From the NCBI GenBank assembly GCA_001942185.1, contig MKJV01000074.1, forward strand, positions 1-64,000: a DNA stretch of 64,000 nt, written 5' to 3'. Under the pieces are notes generated by a model. The model searched no databases and was not told where the DNA came from. It saw only the letters and a program-made list of their open reading frames with translations. Positions within the stretch are counted from its first letter, which is position 1; each line of letters opens with the position of its first letter. The position numbers and the translations under genes were made by a program. Source of the DNA: Pseudonocardia sp. CNS-004. Its GTDB lineage: Bacteria; Actinomycetota; Actinomycetes; Mycobacteriales; Pseudonocardiaceae. Below are positions 58,998 through 64,000 of this stretch, one piece after another.

Positions 58998-60293
58998 TTC
59001 GACACCTCCGGGGTCGCGGTCGTCACGGTTTCGGTCATCCGGGCCAGCGGCAGCAGCCCGAGCAGGCAGATCGCGGCGAGCACGATGTAGTGCACGGTGA
59101 ACCGCCCGCGTCGATGATGAGGCCCGACACCCAGGCGGCGAGCACGCCGGACACACCGAGCGCCACGCCGATCATGATTCCCATCGCGGTGCCCGCCGCG
59201 CGCGGCACGGAGTCGATGAGCAGGGCGTACACCACCGGGAACGGGGCGTTGCGGAACAGACCCCACGCGAGCAGCACGATCCAGGCGCTCGCCGGCTGGT
59301 GATGAAGATCATCAACAGGAGGGTGGCGGACCAGCCGAGCACCAGGAACCGGATCGCGAACTTGCGTCCGGCGTGGTCGGACCACGCACCCCAGACCACC
59401 TGCCCGATCCACCCGGTCAGCCCCGAGACACCGGAGAGCAGCGCGGCAGTGGCCAGGCTCATCCCCGCGTCCACCATCTGCACGGTCAGGAACGTGACCG
59501 CGCCGGCCTCCGCCCACAGGAACAGGAAGATCAGCACGACCGACCAGCGGACGTTCGCACTGGCCAGCGCCTCCCTCACCGGGGCGAGGCCGATGCCGGT
59601 CGGGCGGGTCGACAGCTCGGGCAACGGCCGCGTCAACCCGTGCGCGTCGATCCAGTCGTAGACCCGCTGCTGGTTGCGGCGGGTCCCGATGAACGCCTGC
59701 GCCGCGATGATCACCAGGCCGAGCAGCGGGATCAGCAGGAACGCCTCCCGCCAGCCCGCGACGCCGAGCACGGCCGCGATCAGCGCGCCGGTGAGGAACT
59801 GGCCGAGCGGGAAGCCGGTGTGGTGCACGCCCACCGCGAAGCCGCGGTACTCCTTGGGCCACCACTCGCTCACCAGCGCCACGTTCACCGGCTCCGAGCC
59901 GCCGCGGCTGATGCCCATCGGGATGCGCAGCAGCAGGAACGCCGCGAAGCTCCCGGCCAGCCCGAACGTCAGGGCCCCGCCGAGGATCCCGATGAGCATC
60001 GCGACGTTCCAGGTCCAGGTGCGCCGGTACCCGGTGCCGATGCGGTCGGAGAGCCAGCCGAACAGCAGAGCTCCGACGATCAGCCCGGCGAAGAAGACCG
60101 AGTTCACGAGGCCGGCCTGCTCGTTGTTCAGCTCGAACTCGTCCTGGATCGCCGGCAGGACGGCGGGCAGGATGCCGCCGTCCACCGCCGTCATGAGGAT
60201 GGCGCCGGTGGTGACGGCCAACGTGGCCCAGGACAACGGGTGTGCACGGGGCACCCAGGACCGGCCGGGCGTGACAGGCGGGCTCTCGGACAT
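58994..60293 (-). CDS. MFS transporter of the anion:cation symporter type (two frameshifts)
   Basis: This protein has about 12 helices, with FGWLSDRIGTGYRRTWTWN as motif A and MGISRGGSEPVNVALVSEWW in the fourth helix region, both characteristic of ACS-type carriers for organic anions. Frame breaks near 59297 and 59105 each lose one base; restored, the gene has 434 codons and ends PEVSK. It overlaps the SMP-30 gene. ATG at 60293. Probable substrate is an acidic sugar or aromatic acid. Confidence 0.83.
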
Positions 60294-60372
60294 GGCGACC
60301 TCGGTGGCGCTTCGGGGGAGCAGGGGAGCGTGGTGATCCTCCGCCCGAGATCATCCGGCCGTCAACCACTCA

Positions 60373-61108
60373 TCAGATGTTTCGGTGGGCGCGGGTGGCG
60401 CTCGCCTGCTCCCTCGGCTTCAGCACGATCTGGTCCAGGTTCACGTGCGACGGCCGGGTGGCGGTGAACGCGATCACGTCGGCCACGTCGCCCGGGGTGA
60501 GCGGGGTGAGCCCGCGGTAGACGCCCGCCGCCCGCTCCTCGTCGCCCGCGAAGCGACCAGCGAGAACTCGGTCTCCACCATGCCCGGCAGGATCTCCGTG
60601 AGCCGCACCGGCTGCCCGAGCAGCTCGCCGCGCAGCGTCCGGTGCAACACCGACTGCGCGTGCTTCGCCCCCGTGTACCCCGCGCCGTTGTCGTAGACTC
60701 GACCGCCGCGATCGACGTGACGGTGATGATGTGCCCGTCCCCGGACGCGATGAGCGCCGGCAGCAGGGCCTTCGTGACGCGCAGCGTACCCATCACGTTG
60801 GCCTCGAACATCCAGCGCCACGCGTCCTCGTCGGCCTCGGAAACCGGCTCCAGACCTTTCGCGCCACCGGCGTTGTTGACCAGCAGCCGGCAGTCCGGGA
60901 CGGCCGCGGCGAACGCCGCCACCGACTCGCCGTCCGTGACGTCCAGGCGCACCGCGGTGCCGTCGATCTCGGCGGCGATCTCGGCGCAGCGGTCGACCCG
61001 GCGCGCCCCCAGTACGACGTGGAAGCCGGCCCCGGCCAGCGCGCGGGCGGTGGCGGCCCCGATGCCGGAGCTGGCGCCGGTGACGACGGCGGTAGGTCGA
61101 TCGCTCAT
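60373..61108 (-). CDS. Short-chain dehydrogenase/reductase (two frameshifts)
   Basis: This classical SDR has TGASSGIGAATARAL (cofactor), NNAGGAKG, and after the break near 60700 GYTGAKHAQSVLHRTL with the catalytic Tyr and Lys, then LPGMVETEFSL. A second break near 60558 leads to the end VNLDQIVLKPREQASATRAH, an ending typical of the YdfG/NADP-dependent serine-dehydrogenase-like group. Restored length 246 codons. ATG at 61108. A REP-like element lies immediately upstream. Confidence 0.82.
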
Positions 61109-61139
61109 ACCCGGAACCCTAAGCGGCGCCCGAGACCAC

Positions 61140-61263
61140 GACTCGCCTGCACCGACGCAGCGACTCGCGTGCACCCGTGGCGCGACTCGCGGATGGAAGG
61201 CCTCACCCATGCGCGAGTCGGGGTCTGGGTGCACGCGAGTCGGGGGCTCGGTGCGTCCGAGTC
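61140..61263. repeat. REP-like palindromic element, copy 2
   Basis: Three direct units of GACTCGC(C/G)TGCACC type (61140, 61162, 61184) are answered by three inverted GCGAGTC/CGAGTC units (61213-61263), so the whole block can fold into one long stem. The unit matches the element at 28661-28765. It lies three bases after the DUF2530 stop and 31 bases before the SDR start. Confidence 0.65.
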
Positions 61264-61266
61264 GGG

Positions 61267-61518
61267 CTACTCCAGGCCCTGCTGGGCCGTGCGGGAGCCA
61301 CGGCGGGCCGCGGCCCGCTGCCAGGCGAAGATGGCGTAGCCCAGGCCGCCGAGGAACACGCCCGCGAGGCAGGCCGTGAACCAGATGTCGAGCGGGCGCA
61401 CCCCGATGAGCGCGGCGACGAGGAGCGCGACGGCTGCCACCAGCCAGAGCACGCTGCCCACGACCGCGACGGTCGCCGGGCGGGAGAGCCGGGGCGACAG
61501 TGGCGGGGGCGAGATCAC
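61267..61518 (-). CDS. DUF2530 membrane protein
   Basis: This 83-residue protein has two helices, VAVVGSVLWLVAAVALLVAA and WFTACLAGVFLGGLGYAIFA, and matches the small actinobacterial DUF2530 family. It diverges from the NCS2 permease with 53 bases between starts. Function unknown. The GTG start lacks a good ribosome site. Confidence 0.8.
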   Translation of the reverse strand: MISPPPLSPRLSRPATVAVVGSVLWLVAAVALLVAALIGVRPLDIWFTACLAGVFLGGLGYAIFAWQRAAARRGSRTAQQGLE

Positions 61519-61559
61519 ACCGGAATCCTACGGTGGGTGCGGCAGATGCCCGGCGCCCT

Positions 61560-61565
61560 TACTCT
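61560..61565 (+). promoter_or_regulatory. Leaderless -10 element of the NCS2 gene
   Basis: TACTCT lies six bases before the GTG at 61572 and there is no ribosome site. It has the same hexamer and spacing as the DUF2516 gene. Confidence 0.5.
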
Positions 61566-61571
61566 GCGCGC

Positions 61572-63010
<1,439 letters not shown>

Positions 63011-63031
63011 GCCCGGGGTTGCGCGATGAGG

Positions 63032-63050
63032 AGAGGCTAGGCTAACCTCA
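63032..63050. promoter_or_regulatory. IdeR/DtxR-type iron box
   Basis: AGAGGCTAGGCTAACCTCA matches the iron-box consensus TTAGGTTAGGCTAACCTAA at 15 of 19 positions. It lies between two convergent genes, where it cannot serve either promoter. A strong hairpin follows about 45 bases later. Iron-bound IdeR represses from such boxes. Confidence 0.65.
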
Positions 63051-63054
63051 GCTC

Positions 63055-63128
63055 GTCGCTTCGTGGTGGGAGCGGCGCGTCAGTTCGGGAAACCCGTGAG
63101 GCCCCGGCCAGCAGGCCGGGCCCTCACG
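63055..63128 (+). ncRNA. Candidate iron-regulated small RNA
   Basis: Transcription from a promoter overlapping the iron box would begin near 63055 and run to the hairpin at 63095-63128, giving about 75 nt without a credible frame. A possible -35 TTGCGC (from 63019) stands 18 bases before TAACCT. Mycobacteria have an IdeR-controlled small RNA (MrsI), so the arrangement has a precedent. The coordinates are my estimate. Confidence 0.4.
63095..63128. terminator. Hairpin in the convergent gap
   Basis: CGTGAGGCCCCGGCC pairs with GGCCGGGCCCTCACG, with one mismatch, around AGCA. It can end transcripts from either side. No T-run follows. Confidence 0.65.
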
Positions 63129-63179
63129 GGCGTTGGGGACCGGTCGTACACGTGACGGCGGGTGTCATGCCGTCGAGCG

Positions 63180-63659
63180 TCACACCATCGCGACCGCGCC
63201 GGCAGGCGGCACCCGGTGGCCCAGCGCCTTCTGCTGCTGCAGGAGGGCCGACTTGGGGTCCAGCCGTCGGGTGGTGAACCGTTCGAGGCTCACCACGTAG
63301 AACCCCAGCACCCCGGACGCGACCAGTTCCACATCGTCGCGGGCGTCGACCTGCCATTCGCTGTATCTGCCGTCGACGAGCACGCATCGGGCCTCGACAG
63401 TCAGTGTCGCCCCGGCCGGAACCGGCGCGACGTGGGTGAGCTCAAAACGGGTCCCCAAGGAGCATTCGTCGGGTCGGGTGTATTTGCTGATGGCGAGCAT
63501 GGCCGGCCATTCGCACACTCCGAGGAGCCAACCGCTCGCCATCACCTGCGGCTTGTGGATGAACTCGGGCACGCCGGGGAGCAGTCGCTGCACCATGTTC
63601 TCCTGGCCGACCCGGTACGTGACGGTCTGCGTCGTGCCGACCGTGAGCAGTGCGTTCAC
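63180..63659 (-). CDS. Hotdog-fold thioesterase (FlK-like)
   Basis: This 159-residue protein has a single hotdog domain similar to fluoroacetyl-CoA thioesterase FlK and its relatives. VMASGWLLGVCEWPAM holds a likely catalytic Glu, and GTRFELTHVAPVPAGATLTV the His, with a following strand-rich core. The normal substrate of the family is a short acyl-CoA. It starts with GTG overlapping the stop of the next gene upstream (GTGA). Confidence 0.8.
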   Translation of the reverse strand: MNALLTVGTTQTVTYRVGQENMVQRLLPGVPEFIHKPQVMASGWLLGVCEWPAMLAISKYTRPDECSLGTRFELTHVAPVPAGATLTVEARCVLVDGRYSEWQVDARDDVELVASGVLGFYVVSLERFTTRRLDPKSALLQQQKALGHRVPPAGAVAMV

Positions 63660-64000
63660 CAGCGGGTCCCGTCGATCGCGAGGTGGTCGTCGTCATGCGA
63701 GGGTCGGTCGACGCAGATCCATTCCTGGTCGGAGATGGGGCGCAGGGCGTCGCCACAGATCGTCGCGCCGTCGCTGTCGTTCAATTCGAGATGCACTTTC
63801 TCTCCGCGCTGGTCGGTCGTCGGCCCCAGATGCCGACAGATCGGTGTGGGTGTGGATTCGCTGATGTCCCGGGATCGCCGGGAGAACGCCTTCTCGGGTT
63901 CGCGGTGCCCAGTGTGCAGGACCGATTCAGATGCGGTTCCCGGTATCCGCTCACCCCATTCGGGAGGAGGGTCTCCACCGTCCGAGAGGCCATGATGATC
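63656..64000 (-). CDS. Hypothetical protein, N-terminus beyond the window
   Basis: An open frame on the minus strand enters at the right edge and ends with TGA at 63656-63658, inside the thioesterase start (GTGA coupling). At least 114 residues are visible, hydrophilic and Asp-rich, with ICRHLGPTTDQRGEKVHLEL, DGATICGDALRP and a C-terminal HDDDHLAIDGTRW. Three cysteines and several histidines could bind metal. No family is recognised. It probably heads an operon with the thioesterase. Confidence 0.55.
   Translation of the reverse strand, partial: DHHGLSDGGDPPPEWGERIPGTASESVLHTGHREPEKAFSRRSRDISESTPTPICRHLGPTTDQRGEKVHLELNDSDGATICGDALRPISDQEWICVDRPSHDDDHLAIDGTRW

Noticed and set aside
61140..61263. 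Attachment site or integron-like recombination element
   Set aside because: No integrase is near, and the same unit elsewhere in the window also follows a stop codon, which fits a REP-like terminator better.

Overview
The window is very GC-rich, densely coding chromosomal DNA from an actinobacterium. The gene set points to the Pseudonocardiales, perhaps Pseudonocardia (inference): an XRE regulator, HbhA-like protein and DUF2516 in the order of mycobacterial Rv0474-Rv0476, a lone MurB, an F420-type PPOX protein, DUF2505 and DUF2530, an IdeR-type iron box, and many leaderless GTG starts. No phage, plasmid or CRISPR locus was seen. The only clear mobile DNA is an IS630-type transposase tail at the left edge.

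Layout. 0-8.2 kb: a SorC-family regulator, an APH-fold kinase and a MalY-type C-S lyase run leftward. They diverge from a sugar ABC transporter (binding protein plus two permeases, no ATPase), with two matching palindromic operators between them. An azoreductase, an SMR exporter and a TetR regulator follow. 8.2-14.4 kb: a poorer, partly decayed segment with an ApbE-like relic, a two-component system, a flippase and a fragment of a second response regulator. 14.4-18.1 kb: an AbgT transporter with an M20 amidohydrolase, then an ArsR regulator. 18-24.3 kb: MaoC hydratase, HrpA helicase and small hypotheticals. 24.3-31.5 kb: serine hydrolase, SDR, DUF72, CinA, MFS, acyl-CoA ligase, methyltransferase and ferredoxin. 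31.5-36.7 kb: class F sortase with an excalibur protein, PrpE and an SGNH hydrolase. 37.2-37.6 kb: tRNA-Glu, tRNA-Asp and tRNA-Phe, followed by tandem repeats. 38-46.7 kb: diguanylate cyclase, Pro-rich secreted protein, fatty acid desaturase, cold shock protein, DUF445, XRE/HbhA/DUF2516 and YbaK. 47-54.3 kb: Lon, then three paralogous FAD oxidoreductases with a PPOX protein. 54.3-64 kb: PurU, DUF2505, MurB, L,D-transpeptidase, SMP-30 hydrolase with MFS transporter, SDR, DUF2530 with NCS2 permease, a hotdog thioesterase and a gene running off the right edge.

Quality caveat. About thirty single-base frameshifts interrupt some nineteen otherwise normal genes, including housekeeping ones. In almost every case the gene length becomes a multiple of three if each break is a one-base loss in a G/C run. 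I treat these genes as intact genes carrying sequence errors and annotate each across its breaks.

The most interesting non-coding signals are an IdeR-like iron box followed by a strong hairpin in a gene-free convergent gap (candidate iron-regulated small RNA), a HAIR-like heat-shock operator before lon, paired operators at the SorC locus, a motif pair flanking the two-component system, and long stem-loops that carry the stop codons of convergent genes or recur as a REP-like family.
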